Below are positions 35,527 to 44,753 of a DNA stretch of 64,000 bases, piece after piece. The position numbers and the translations under genes were made by a program. The first letter of the stretch is position 1; each line of letters starts with the position of its first letter. Source of the DNA: Xylanibacillus composti. GTDB taxonomy: Bacteria > Bacillota > Bacilli > Paenibacillales > K13. The stretch is from contig NZ_BOVK01000031.1 in assembly GCF_018403685.1 (NCBI RefSeq), positions 53,291 to 117,290 of the forward strand. Reading direction: 5' to 3'. Under the pieces are notes generated by a model that did not search any database, was not told where the DNA came from, and saw only the letters and a program-made list of their open reading frames with translations.

Positions 35527-36279
35527 TCAGTCCGTTACGTAGACAGTCTGACCAACTTGTATATGTCCAGTCTTTCGGACTCGGGCATAGACACCGAAGC
35601 TCAGGTCTAATTCTTCATATACTGTGCCAAGCAAGGTAAAATCGCTCTCGCACGTATCTGGATCAATGGTAATGAGCGAGCAACGCTCACAAGAGGCTTG
35701 GACTTCCAATACCGCATCCCCGAAAAGTAGATGTTTTCCTATCCAGTCTCTCTCGTTATGCTTTCCATCCAGGGACAGCAGCAAATTGGCCCGAAAGCGT
35801 CGTCTATCCACCTTTTTCCCCCATATCCTCTCAAGATGGCGCAATGAGGAATCCGTAATGACCAGAATGCTGGCTTGGTCAACGGACATTAGATTAGAAC
35901 GCGTTGGATGCGGCGCCTGATAACCCGACATGGAGATTTTTCTCCGGCTCTTTTTCTGTATTTCTTGGAGCAGTTCATCATTCCAGCTGAAGCGTTCTCC
36001 ATTCGGTGCCGTGACATTCACCACTCCATCGACAAGCTTGGCTTGATAACCCAGCATTTCGGGGATATCCCTAGCCGTAATGAAGCTCGCCCACCCTTGC
36101 TTGGTTTCATCGTAGAAAGCACAGTATCGGTCGCCGTACAATCCGTAAGCGTGCAAGGGACAGCTCTCCATACTTTCGCCAGCAAACGATTTAACAGGAT
36201 ATCTGGTAATTTCCCTAACCACTCCAACTCGCGAACGCAGGGCAGATCCCCTCCAATTCCAATTCGCTTGCCTAACCAA
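35527..36279 (-). CDS. MOSC-domain protein
   Basis: About 250 residues: an N-terminal MOSC beta-barrel (VREITRYPVKSFAGE) and a MOSC domain with the conserved cysteine in CERCSLITIDPDT. MOSC proteins relate to the molybdenum-cofactor sulfurase C-terminal domain and to mARC-type reductases. The true start is unclear; the first in-frame start is a TTG without a ribosome site, and GGAGGGG occurs 12 codons in. No other cofactor genes adjoin it, although the mod operon is 13 kb away. Confidence 0.85.
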   Translation of the reverse strand: MVRQANWNWRGSALRSRVGVVREITRYPVKSFAGESMESCPLHAYGLYGDRYCAFYDETKQGWASFITARDIPEMLGYQAKLVDGVVNVTAPNGERFSWNDELLQEIQKKSRRKISMSGYQAPHPTRSNLMSVDQASILVITDSSLRHLERIWGKKVDRRRFRANLLLSLDGKHNERDWIGKHLLFGDAVLEVQASCERCSLITIDPDTCESDFTLLGTVYEELDLSFGVYARVRKTGHIQVGQTVYVTD

Positions 36280-36422
36280 AAAATAGTTCTTCCATTGTAC
36301 CTTTACTACAAATCATATAATATAAATAACATATAAGTAAATGATATGCATCCATTCCTACGTAGGCATACACTTTCATAGTCGGAAAATCTAGTCTATT
36401 CAAAAAAGAGAAGGTGGATTCA

Positions 36423-36968
36423 TTGAAGAAACTACTGATCACTGTTTTGCTTATCTTATTCGGCATAAGCGGGACCGGCTGCAATGGTGACGTTCCAGAT
36501 GATACGATCGCTATGAAGGAAGCCTTGAACCAGATTCCCGTTCCAGCCATGTCATCATCAATCTTGCATGGAAGTGAATCCGAACAACTGCAGTGGCTGG
36601 CTGATATTTATGAATTCGAAATCAATACGCTAAGAAGCAAAGCATCTGAGATTACGGAAGATGAGCGGGAACTTGTTGCAGAACACTTATCCCAGGTTTA
36701 TGGCTCTGAGGAAGTAGGCCTTTTGCTCCATGAGATCTACCAATACAGCCAGGAGGATCAAAGTTACTTCGTAAAAGATGGACATTGGTTCAGTTATAAT
36801 GAACGCTGGCCTTCCAGCAATATCGAGATTTCCGATTATTCGGAATCGTCCGCCACACTCCACTTAACGGGTGTCGATGATTACGGCGGTGACGAACGGG
36901 AAATTCATTATACCTTTTCCATCCAAGATGGCCAGATGTTATTGGAAAAACGGACTGTTATAAAGTAA
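36423..36968 (+). CDS. Lipoprotein, unknown function
   Basis: A 181-residue lipoprotein with lipobox SGTGC. TTG at 36423 is the likely start: AAGGTGG lies 5 bases before it and the signal peptide then begins MKKLLITVLLILFG. The mature part is acidic and shows no family I recognise. It is one of few plus-strand genes and is transcribed divergently from the MOSC gene. Confidence 0.75.
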   Translation: MKKLLITVLLILFGISGTGCNGDVPDDTIAMKEALNQIPVPAMSSSILHGSESEQLQWLADIYEFEINTLRSKASEITEDERELVAEHLSQVYGSEEVGLLLHEIYQYSQEDQSYFVKDGHWFSYNERWPSSNIEISDYSESSATLHLTGVDDYGGDEREIHYTFSIQDGQMLLEKRTVIK

Positions 36969-36977
36969 TACTTGCTC

Positions 36978-37005
36978 GAGCGGATTCATGTAGACTGGTC
37001 CGCTC
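36978..37005 (+). terminator. Hairpin after the plus-strand lipoprotein gene
   Basis: GAGCGGA pairs with TCCGCTC across 14 bases, 10 bases past the stop codon, followed by TTCT. A probable terminator with a weak U-tract. Confidence 0.45.
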
Positions 37006-37026
37006 TTCTACTACACATCTGCACGC

Positions 37027-37149
37027 TTATAGTGAAACAGTACCTTCTATACACGTTACTGCATGACCGCCTATTCGGATATCACCATCTTCGCGGTATC
37101 GAACTTCAACACGGCCACTGCGGCCCAGACAATATCCCTGACTAGCTGT
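37027..37149 (-). pseudogene. Remnant of a PhzF-family isomerase C terminus
   Basis: About 40 codons read ASQGYCLGRSGRVEVRYRED and then GDIRIGGHAVTCIEGTV, which is how PhzF/YddE isomerases end. The rest of the gene is absent; the sequence before it does not match. It is a leftover, not a working gene. The resemblance is from memory of the family and short. Confidence 0.5.
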
Positions 37150-37360
37150 ATACATCGATACGATGAAAGATCCATTTCCCAAACAACATTTTTTGGGGGT
37201 AAGCATCTCGATAGCCCTAAGGTGTCCATCCAATTTGATGAAATGCATGGATGACTTTATAGACGCTAATTATTTTGACTATTATATCATAGTGCCTCCT
37301 CTCGATTACCACAATCTTATGCGCATGTTATAAATATCCTGATCCGTACTTTTTCATAGT

Positions 37361-37394
37361 AAAAAAGACCGCAGAAACCTATGTTTCCGCAGTC
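37361..37394 (-). terminator. Rho-independent terminator of the MBL/ABC operon
   Basis: On the minus strand GACTGCGGAAAC pairs with GGTTTCTGCGGTC over 12 positions with two G-U pairs and a short loop, then TTTTTT. It lies just after the stop of the metallo-beta-lactamase-fold gene. Confidence 0.88.
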
Positions 37395-37402
37395 CATTCG
37401 AC

Positions 37403-38692
37403 TTATTCTATTTCCAAACTGTCTCCCTGGTGAAGCGAATAGAGTTGGCGCCAGCCTTCAGCTTCTAGCTTGCGCTGTAAGCGACCGATACTTGCATGAT
37501 CCGCATGCACGAGCAACGAGCGTTTCGGCTTCAAGTGATCCAACATTCGCTTCACATCCGGCATTCCCTGATGCACCTTGAATCTGCACTGAACAAGTTG
37601 AATAGGCATCTCCATGTTCAGCAATTCCGCTGCCTTCGTTCCTGGATACACATGTCCAGTCCAAATGATCGCACCTGCAGCATGGCGCTTAAAGGCTTGG
37701 ACGCAAGCTTCCGTCGCAGGCTTCTGCAGCATCGGATCGGTCAACAAGTAGATGGCAGGCTCTTCCGAGGCGAGCGATTGCTGCAGGGACTCTCTGTCCA
37801 ATACCCGCATCCTCGCCTTCCAAGAGGCTTCGAGCTGTGCGTAGCTCTCTGCATGGAACCAAGATGTGTCCATGATCAGATCGGCAAAAGCCGCTGCAAG
37901 CTTTTCGTCACAGTAGAAGGGAAGCCAATCTGATTCGAAGGCTTCCATCAACAGATGTGCCAATTCATGTCCTCTGCCATGCATCGGGACCGGCAGCCAA
38001 ACCTTGCCTCCTTGTGCGATTGTCTGCCTGCACATCTCAATGATCTGTGCAGCGCAGGTCTCTTGCATCTTCTCATCGTCGCTGTACGCGGCATCGATTA
38101 TGGCCAGATCAATAGGCGGCAATCCGTGCAATACAGGCAGGGTAGCTGACAGCAGTCGCGATTCTCCGCCATAATCTCCTGAGTAAAAGAGAAGATGCTC
38201 CCCCAGTTGAATGAGCAGCCAGACAGCGCCTGCCAAGTGCCCGCTTGCCCCATATACAACCTTCAGTTCGGGTTGGATTTGAATCCAATCCCCCGGTCCT
38301 CCTGCCTTCTCCAGCAACCGCTTGTTGATCTTCTTCGCCTGCCGGTCATAGGTGTCTCTGTCTGCCAGTTCGCCCTCCGTTTGCTGTGCAGCATATTGTC
38401 CCCAACTGGATAGAAAGTCCGCAAGCTGGCGGCTGGTCGGTCTGGTCATCCATACTTCTCCTGCATACCCATGTTTATATAGCAAGGGCAGTCCGGCACA
38501 ATGATCCTCATGGGCGTGAGACAGAAACACGGCGTTCAGTTTACGCACCTTCTCAGGATTCAGCTTCGGGTACATCTCCCTTGCCTGCTTCTTGCCTCCG
38601 CAGTCAAGCAGAATAGCTTGATCCCCCGATTCAATATAATAGCAGGATCGGCCATGCTCCCCCGCTCCGCCCCACACTTCAATTCGCAGCAT
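37403..38692 (-). CDS. Metallo-beta-lactamase-fold protein, RNase J/CPSF-like
   Basis: A 429-residue hydrolase. Zinc site SHAHEDHCAG (HxHxDH), a further Asp in FYSGDYGGESR, and a C-terminal region (LLVHADHASIGRLQRKL) with a His as in beta-CASP nucleases. Its stop and start are two bases from the ABC permease gene, so it belongs to the same operon. A nuclease or phosphodiester hydrolase is likely; why it sits in a transporter operon is unclear. Confidence 0.85.
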   Translation of the reverse strand: MLRIEVWGGAGEHGRSCYYIESGDQAILLDCGGKKQAREMYPKLNPEKVRKLNAVFLSHAHEDHCAGLPLLYKHGYAGEVWMTRPTSRQLADFLSSWGQYAAQQTEGELADRDTYDRQAKKINKRLLEKAGGPGDWIQIQPELKVVYGASGHLAGAVWLLIQLGEHLLFYSGDYGGESRLLSATLPVLHGLPPIDLAIIDAAYSDDEKMQETCAAQIIEMCRQTIAQGGKVWLPVPMHGRGHELAHLLMEAFESDWLPFYCDEKLAAAFADLIMDTSWFHAESYAQLEASWKARMRVLDRESLQQSLASEEPAIYLLTDPMLQKPATEACVQAFKRHAAGAIIWTGHVYPGTKAAELLNMEMPIQLVQCRFKVHQGMPDVKRMLDHLKPKRSLLVHADHASIGRLQRKLEAEGWRQLYSLHQGDSLEIE

Positions 38693-38694
38693 CG

Positions 38695-40356
38695 CTACTC
38701 CTTTCTGCCTGCTCCCAGATGATTCATGATGGCGAGCACTACTGTCGTGATGCCGACGGAAATGACCGCCATCGCCATGCCCATCGCTACCTCCCCTTGC
38801 TCAAACTGAGCAAAGATGTATGTTGCGGATACCCGCATCGAAGGCGGCAAAATTAGCAAGGACGCCACCAGCTCGCGGATCGATATCGTGAAGGTCATCA
38901 TCCATCCTGCCAGCATGCCGGGTATGAGCAGCGGCAGGATGATTCGTCGAAAGATGTACCAGGGCGTACCATTAAATACGCGCCCTGCCATGGTCAGGGA
39001 GCCGTCAATCTGCCTGAAGCCCGATTTGACATATTGCACCGTGTACGGCAAGAACAGCACCACGTAGGTCAGCACCACCATTCCGTACGTATTGTAAAGC
39101 GGAATGGGCATCCACGGCGCGTTCCAGAACAAGATCAATCCGACTACCGTTACAATGCCTGGAACCGTATTCGGCAGCAAGCTGAACACATCCGTTGCCC
39201 GTTCAGTGAAACGGCTGGCTTTCTTGATCTGGAGCGAAAGGAATGTGCCGAGAATCACTGCCACTGTTGCTGCCAGGCAAGCCAGCCCGATGCTGTTCAA
39301 CAGCGCCTCTAATCCAGGCGAATTCCACGATAGCAGCCTCTTATAATGGTCAAGCGTAAAATTGCCCGCACTTAGACCGTCCCCTCTCAGCTTCTGAAGT
39401 GAGGCAACAATAATGGAGAAATACGGGACTCCGATTGACGTGGCGAGCAGCAAGCCGATATAGCTCCACGCGAGCAACGCTTTCCACCCCCGCAGCTTGA
39501 CGTAGGACTGTCTGCTCCCTTTTCCGCCCAAAGTCGCATAATCGAAGCGTCGTGTAATCACATGCTGCATATACCAGAACAGCAGGCAGGTGCCAAGCAG
39601 GACCGATGCCAGCGCAGTAGCCCGGCCGAAGTCCAGCGGCCAGCTGGAGGTGTAACGGTGAATCTCGCTGGTCAGTACATAATAGCCAATCTTGCGCCCA
39701 AACGTGGCCGGGGTGCCAAATTCGGCTATTGTCTTGACGAACACTAGCAGCGCGCCCATTGCGTAGCTGCCGAGCAGCAGCGGCGCTACAATGCGGCGAA
39801 ATCGATACAGGAACCCTGCCCCGTAGATGGCGGCTGCTTCTTCGTAGCCGGCCCCGATGCGGCGCAGCGCATTGCGCAATATTAAGTAGAGAAATGGATA
39901 CAAATGCAGGCTCATGATCGCCGTCATGCCGAACAGGCTGAAGAAATGCGGAGTGATGCTTGCCGCTCCCGGCCACAGCTGCTCCAGAAACCCTCTGCGC
40001 TCCATGAATAGAATCCAGCCCATCGAACCGATATACGGCGGCGTCATGAACGGAATAATAAACACAATATCCAGCCATCGATGCTTGCCGATGCTTGTCT
40101 TGGCCGTCAGCAATGCGGCCGGCAGCGCAAGCAGTGTAGCGCCAAGCACAACCAGCAACCCCAGCCAGACCGAATTCAGGAGCACCTCCCGCAAACCCGC
40201 ATGGCGGATGACTTCCAGCGGGGCCAGCCAATCCCACTGGCCGTGCGGACGCACGCTCTCCATCAGGATGAAAAGCAAGGGCAGGACGATCAGGACCGAC
40301 AGCAACGCCAGCGCCAGAATCCTGCCCCACGCAGCGGGTATAAATTTCGAGAGCAT
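38695..40356 (-). CDS. Two-domain ABC transporter permease, FbpB-like
   Basis: A 553-residue permease made of two homologous halves of six spans, as in ferric iron (FbpB) and 2-aminoethylphosphonate/thiamine-type importers. EAA loops are visible in both halves (EEAAAIYGAGFLYRFRRIVAP and GRVFNGTPWYIFRRIILPLL). The ATG overlaps the stop of the binding-protein gene (TAATG), showing coupling. Substrate not determined. Confidence 0.9.
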   Translation of the reverse strand: MLSKFIPAAWGRILALALLSVLIVLPLLFILMESVRPHGQWDWLAPLEVIRHAGLREVLLNSVWLGLLVVLGATLLALPAALLTAKTSIGKHRWLDIVFIIPFMTPPYIGSMGWILFMERRGFLEQLWPGAASITPHFFSLFGMTAIMSLHLYPFLYLILRNALRRIGAGYEEAAAIYGAGFLYRFRRIVAPLLLGSYAMGALLVFVKTIAEFGTPATFGRKIGYYVLTSEIHRYTSSWPLDFGRATALASVLLGTCLLFWYMQHVITRRFDYATLGGKGSRQSYVKLRGWKALLAWSYIGLLLATSIGVPYFSIIVASLQKLRGDGLSAGNFTLDHYKRLLSWNSPGLEALLNSIGLACLAATVAVILGTFLSLQIKKASRFTERATDVFSLLPNTVPGIVTVVGLILFWNAPWMPIPLYNTYGMVVLTYVVLFLPYTVQYVKSGFRQIDGSLTMAGRVFNGTPWYIFRRIILPLLIPGMLAGWMMTFTISIRELVASLLILPPSMRVSATYIFAQFEQGEVAMGMAMAVISVGITTVVLAIMNHLGAGRKE

Positions 40357-41456
40357 TATTTGAACAGATCCAGGAATTCCGTTGTAATCGCTGGTCCTTG
40401 CTCTGTCATCCAGTTCCAGTCATAATCCAGCAGCTTGATTTCATCCACCTGGGTGCGATCCTGATGGGCAGGCACGTCCGAGCGCCCGGGCAGCAAGTAG
40501 GCGTTTGCCACCATTTCCTGTGCCTCATCGGACAACAGGTAATCGATGAACTTCTGTGCGTTCTCCACGTTTTGCGCATCCTTCAAGATCATTGAGGGAC
40601 GCGGGTTGATGACAGTGCCGCTTATTGGATAGGCAATCTCAATCGGCTCCCCCTTGGCAATCTCGCTGTATGCCATATAGTCCACGCCAGCCATGACCGC
40701 GCTCTTCGCACCTGTAATCACCGGATCAAGCGCCTCCTTATTGGCTCCTGCCAGCGCCACGCCATTATTCTTCAGCGCTTGGAACAGTTCCCAGCCTTCG
40801 TCCCCTCTTTCATTCAAATACCCGGAGATGAAGTCCAACGCCGAACCGGACAGCGAAGGATCTGGAATGTTGACAGCCCCCTGCCAGTCGGCACCTGCGA
40901 AGTCAGCCCAATCAGAAGGCGGATTGTCGACCAGCTTGGTATTATATGTCATGCCTAGTGCCGAAGCGCTGTAACCGAACAGGTGCTTGTCCGCATCGAT
41001 CCAGGTCGGATACAGATTGTCGCTGTTCGCCGCTCCTGCATAGCTTTGCGTCAGGCCCTGCTCCTTCATTGCAATGCCCGACGGCCAGGATGCGAGTATG
41101 ACCACATCCGCCACCGGATTATTCTTCTCTGCTTCCAGTCTCGCCAGGATCTTGCCCGTCGTGCCGTCGAACTGCTCAATGGTGATGCCGGTTTTCGCTT
41201 CGAATCCTTCCTTGATCGCTTCCGCCACGCCTCCAGGACCTGCCGTATAAACGACGAGCTTGCTGCCGCTTGCCGCCATTTCTTGCGCCCCTTCTTGATC
41301 TTGCGCTGCTGTCTGCGGCTGATTGCCGGCATTGTCTGTTCCTGTGGCGATGCCGCCTCCGCTCTGGTTCCCGCCGCAAGCGGTCAGTGCCAGAATCAAC
41401 ACAATGGCCGCCACTAGCAGCTTGCTTGCTCCTTGCTTCCTGTTCAAAATTTCCAT
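40356..41456 (-). CDS. ABC substrate-binding lipoprotein, FbpA/FutA-like
   Basis: About 366 residues with signal peptide and lipobox (ALTAC). The mature protein follows the FbpA/2-AEP-binding pattern: LVVYTAGPGGVAEAI, ADVVILASWPSGIAM, then PISGTVINPRPSMIL. I chose the ATG at 41456, which follows GGAGG by about 10 bases; the longer frame is the 3' end of the ATPase gene. Ligand could be Fe(III), an organophosphonate or similar. Confidence 0.88.
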   Translation of the reverse strand: MEILNRKQGASKLLVAAIVLILALTACGGNQSGGGIATGTDNAGNQPQTAAQDQEGAQEMAASGSKLVVYTAGPGGVAEAIKEGFEAKTGITIEQFDGTTGKILARLEAEKNNPVADVVILASWPSGIAMKEQGLTQSYAGAANSDNLYPTWIDADKHLFGYSASALGMTYNTKLVDNPPSDWADFAGADWQGAVNIPDPSLSGSALDFISGYLNERGDEGWELFQALKNNGVALAGANKEALDPVITGAKSAVMAGVDYMAYSEIAKGEPIEIAYPISGTVINPRPSMILKDAQNVENAQKFIDYLLSDEAQEMVANAYLLPGRSDVPAHQDRTQVDEIKLLDYDWNWMTEQGPAITTEFLDLFK

Positions 41457-42457
41457 GACATCACTTCCTCCTTGGGATGGGAATAGGGATTGGTTCCGAC
41501 AACATGCACATGTCGGGATGATGCGAACAACCGCAGCCGCTCGCCTTCTCGAAGCCGATCTTGGTGGTAAGCCGTCCATTGGCTGCCATCCTCCAGCTCC
41601 ACTGTAATTTCGTAACGCTCTCCCTGATAGCTGACATTTCGAACCATGACATTCCAGCTTACATCCCCCGATGAAGTCGGCTCCCACCGCAGATGCTCGG
41701 GCCGAATCATCACCTCATCCGGTTCAATCCAGTTGGACTTGCCGATGAATCGGGCGGCGAAAGGATGCGCTGGTCGGTGGTAGATCTCTTCCGGCGTGCC
41801 GTCCTGCAGCACCTTGCCAGCTTGCATGACAATAATGTGATCGGACATGGACATAGCCTCAAGCTGATCATGGGTCACATAGATGGCGGTCAGGCCGCGT
41901 TCTTTCACCAGCTGCTGCAGCTCCGCCCGCATTTCTTCCCGCAGCAGCGCGTCAAGCGCACTTAGCGGTTCATCGAATAAAATCAGCCTGGGCTCTACGG
42001 CAATCGCCCTCGCGAAGGCTACCCGCTGCTGCTGTCCGCCAGACAATTGGCCCGGGTAACGCTGCTCAAGCCCCTGCAGACGAACAGCGGCAATCGCGCT
42101 CATGACCTTTTCCCGCAAGCGATTCGTCGCCTTGGCAGCTCTCAGGCCGAATGCAACATTCTCAAAGACGGTCAAGTGCGGCCACAGGGCAAAATCCTGG
42201 AACACCATGCCGAGCTTGCGCTTGTGAACCGGCTTATTCACTCCTGATTCCGCGTCAAACATACACGCTTCATCCAAATACAGCTGTCCCGAATCGGGGG
42301 GTGTGAGGCCTGCGATCATGCGCAGCAGGGTCGTCTTGCCACAGCCTGACGGACCGAGCAAGGTCGTGAATTGGCCGGAACGGACTTGCAGGTCTGTTGG
42401 ATGGACCGCCGTTGTCCCTTCGTACGACTTGGATAACTGGTTCAAGATCAACTCCAT
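41444..42457 (-). CDS. ABC transporter ATPase, FbpC/PotA-like
   Basis: A 337-residue importer ATPase: Walker A GPSGCGKTT, Q-loop FQDFALWPHLTVFEN, signature LSGGQQQR, Walker B LILFDEPLSALD and H-loop VTHD, followed by a C-terminal TOBE-type regulatory domain. First gene of the Fbp-like operon; its end overlaps the binding-protein start by 13 bases. It is transcribed divergently from a LysR-type regulator. Confidence 0.93.
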   Translation of the reverse strand: MELILNQLSKSYEGTTAVHPTDLQVRSGQFTTLLGPSGCGKTTLLRMIAGLTPPDSGQLYLDEACMFDAESGVNKPVHKRKLGMVFQDFALWPHLTVFENVAFGLRAAKATNRLREKVMSAIAAVRLQGLEQRYPGQLSGGQQQRVAFARAIAVEPRLILFDEPLSALDALLREEMRAELQQLVKERGLTAIYVTHDQLEAMSMSDHIIVMQAGKVLQDGTPEEIYHRPAHPFAARFIGKSNWIEPDEVMIRPEHLRWEPTSSGDVSWNVMVRNVSYQGERYEITVELEDGSQWTAYHQDRLREGERLRLFASSRHVHVVGTNPYSHPKEEVMSWKF

Positions 42458-42570
42458 GCCAAAATCCTTTCTTCTTCGAAGATGATCCTAGTGTACGGGA
42501 CTAGCTTTATCGCGGTGTTAAGCTTGCGTCATCCCTTTGTTAAATATTTTGTTAATCTATATTCATTTCC

Positions 42571-42588
42571 ATAGAACTTTTCTATACT
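42571..42588 (+). promoter_or_regulatory. LysR-type operator overlapping a -10 box
   Basis: A perfect inverted repeat ATAGAACTTTTCTAT (T-N11-A, the LysR operator pattern), overlapped at its right end by TATACT, a -10 candidate for the plus-strand regulator gene. It lies 41 bases before the LysR gene and 114 bases before the divergent ABC operon, as expected for autoregulation. Direct repeats of TTTGTTAA lie 20 bases upstream. Confidence 0.6.
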
Positions 42589-42628
42589 AGTGAGAGAATA
42601 AGGGTAGAAACTACGGGGAGGGCGTCAC

Positions 42629-43528
42629 ATGAACCTGAACAAGCTGGAGATTGTTATCATGCTAGCCAAGCACAGGAAGGTATCTGCGGCAGCGGAGGCG
42701 TTGGGAATGAAGCAACCGACCGTGTCTTTTCATATGAAAAGTCTGGAGGAGCATTACGGCGTTCGTTTATTCGAATCCAGAGGGGGCATGATGGTGCTCA
42801 CTGAGGCAGGCAAGGCACTGCTGCATTATGCAACAGGCATTCAGGCGCTTAACAGGGAAGCCGATCGTGTCTTGCAGGAGTATAGGGAGATGGATAGAGG
42901 GACATTGACAATCGGAGCGAGTTATGTTCCCGGTACCTATCTGCTTCCCGGGATGATTAGCAGCTTTAGCCACGTTTACCCGGGGGTTACGGTAAAAATG
43001 CACATCAAGCCGGCACCGGTGATCCGTCAGCAATTGCACGATCATCAGATTGACATTGGATTTTTGTCTTCGCTGCCCTTTGAGGACAGTGAGCTGCATA
43101 CGATATATTTGGGCGCCGACGATCTCGTCCTTGTGTATTCCGCCGCACACCCTTTCGCCCAGCTGAAGCATATCGATGTATCAGCGATCGCCTACCAGCC
43201 CTTTATTTACCACGAAGCTCACTCCACTACCCGTCAGATGACCATGCAGTGGGCAGCTGCGCATCAGCTTAATCTTCGCCCCAGCATGGAATTGGATTCA
43301 TTGGAGGCGATCAAACGAGCCTTGCTGCTGGGAGACAGCATTTCCTTCATCTCGCAGCAGGCGGTCAAGGAAGAGGTCGACAGAGGCATACTTGCCTGTT
43401 CTCCTCTGCCGCCTCCCACACAGGACCGGGCCATCTATGCCTGTTACCGCAAGGACCGTTGGTTGTCCAAAGGAGTTCAGGCATTCTTGGACACCGCACG
43501 GCAAAGTGGAGGCCATCAGGCGACATGA
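42629..43528 (+). CDS. LysR-family transcriptional regulator
   Basis: A 299-residue regulator: N-terminal winged helix (KVSAAAEALGMKQPTVSFHMKSLEEHYGVRLFE) and a periplasmic-binding-protein-like effector domain (GTLTIGASYVPGTYLLPG, DIGFLSSLPFED). Its position and the operator before it suggest control of the divergent Fbp-like ABC operon and of itself; the effector is unknown. Convergent with the MFS gene. Confidence 0.93.
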   Translation: MNLNKLEIVIMLAKHRKVSAAAEALGMKQPTVSFHMKSLEEHYGVRLFESRGGMMVLTEAGKALLHYATGIQALNREADRVLQEYREMDRGTLTIGASYVPGTYLLPGMISSFSHVYPGVTVKMHIKPAPVIRQQLHDHQIDIGFLSSLPFEDSELHTIYLGADDLVLVYSAAHPFAQLKHIDVSAIAYQPFIYHEAHSTTRQMTMQWAAAHQLNLRPSMELDSLEAIKRALLLGDSISFISQQAVKEEVDRGILACSPLPPPTQDRAIYACYRKDRWLSKGVQAFLDTARQSGGHQAT

Positions 43529-43558
43529 CAAAGGCAATGCTGGATCGCGCCTCCCCCT

Positions 43559-44737
43559 TTATGCCTTCCCCCGCCTCTCAGCGCGAACCCCTGCATTGAA
43601 TAAGGGCCACGCGGAAACGGCCACGAGAAAAATGAGGAGATATGCGAGCGGAACGTTCCCGAGTCCAATAACAAAACCGGTAGACAGCGGCCCAATCGTC
43701 CCAAATAAATGACGAGAGAAAAATAACATCGAAAGCGCAGTCCCTCTTAAATCAACGAACCAATTGACCAATATGGCAGTGACAACCGAGAATATAATGC
43801 CGAGCGAAATGCCGACAAGATAAAGGTTGGGGACGAGCGCAGCAACGACATGCACGCCCGAAAAGCTGTAAACAAGTCCCACGAACGTGCCGGAAAACAC
43901 AGTAAGGGCAATCAAGCCAAGCTTAACAATTTTCTCCCTGCTCCATACCTGCAACAGCTTGCGGCTAATAGTCGAACCCGTTGCAACGCCAAGCGGAATA
44001 GTCATAAATACATAGCCCGTCCAGCTCGCTTCAATATGCAAATGATCAGCGAACAAAAAACCCAAGCTCGTATGGAAGCTCTGGATGACGAACGAAGTGC
44101 CGGCAGCGGATAAACAAAGGTAAACCAGATTCGGCCTATGCAAAAGGCGAATAGCCCCCTTGAATGAAAAGGTGCTGACCATCCGTCCTTCCGGCAAAGC
44201 GCTGGCGAGTACAAGGATCACAAGGAAGATGCACCCGGTCAAGATGAGAAACGAATAGCGCCAGCTGCCGACAAGCTCAACCGTTGCGCCTACAGCGGGC
44301 CCCACTGCTGCGCCAATACTATGAAACATCTGAAAAACTGAGATCGACTTGTCTCTCTCCACGCCGCTGAACATTTCGGTAATAATTGCATTCCCGCACA
44401 CTCCGACCGAGGCTGCGCCGAGAGCTTGCACGATGCGAAATGCGATAATCGCCTCGATGCTCATCGAGAAGAATATCCCGAGACTGGAGAGGGTAAAGAC
44501 GGAAAGGCCGACCAAAAGAATAGTTTTCGGCTTCCATCTATCCACCATCGGACCGTAGAAAAGCTGTGCTACCGCCAACGCGAAGGAATACAGGGCAATC
44601 GCCATGGATACTTCGAAGGTCGTAGCAGACAGCTCCTCCCTGATCGCTGCAACACTCGGCAAAAAAACAAGCTGGGACAAGGTCGCGATCATTCCTGCAG
44701 AGCATAATACGTATAGGACAGCTTGTTCTTTTCTCAT
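43559..44737 (-). CDS. MFS efflux transporter, DHA1 type
   Basis: A protein of about 392 residues with 12 spans and motif A GPMVDRWKPKTILL. Resembles Bcr/CflA-type and YwoG-like drug exporters. I took the ATG at 44737 (MRKEQAVLYVLCSAG); the longer frame runs into the FMN reductase gene. Same strand as and 16 bases from the reductase stop, so probably co-transcribed. Substrate unknown. Confidence 0.87.
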   Translation of the reverse strand: MRKEQAVLYVLCSAGMIATLSQLVFLPSVAAIREELSATTFEVSMAIALYSFALAVAQLFYGPMVDRWKPKTILLVGLSVFTLSSLGIFFSMSIEAIIAFRIVQALGAASVGVCGNAIITEMFSGVERDKSISVFQMFHSIGAAVGPAVGATVELVGSWRYSFLILTGCIFLVILVLASALPEGRMVSTFSFKGAIRLLHRPNLVYLCLSAAGTSFVIQSFHTSLGFLFADHLHIEASWTGYVFMTIPLGVATGSTISRKLLQVWSREKIVKLGLIALTVFSGTFVGLVYSFSGVHVVAALVPNLYLVGISLGIIFSVVTAILVNWFVDLRGTALSMLFFSRHLFGTIGPLSTGFVIGLGNVPLAYLLIFLVAVSAWPLFNAGVRAERRGKA

Positions 44738-44753
44738 CTGTTCTTCATCCGCT

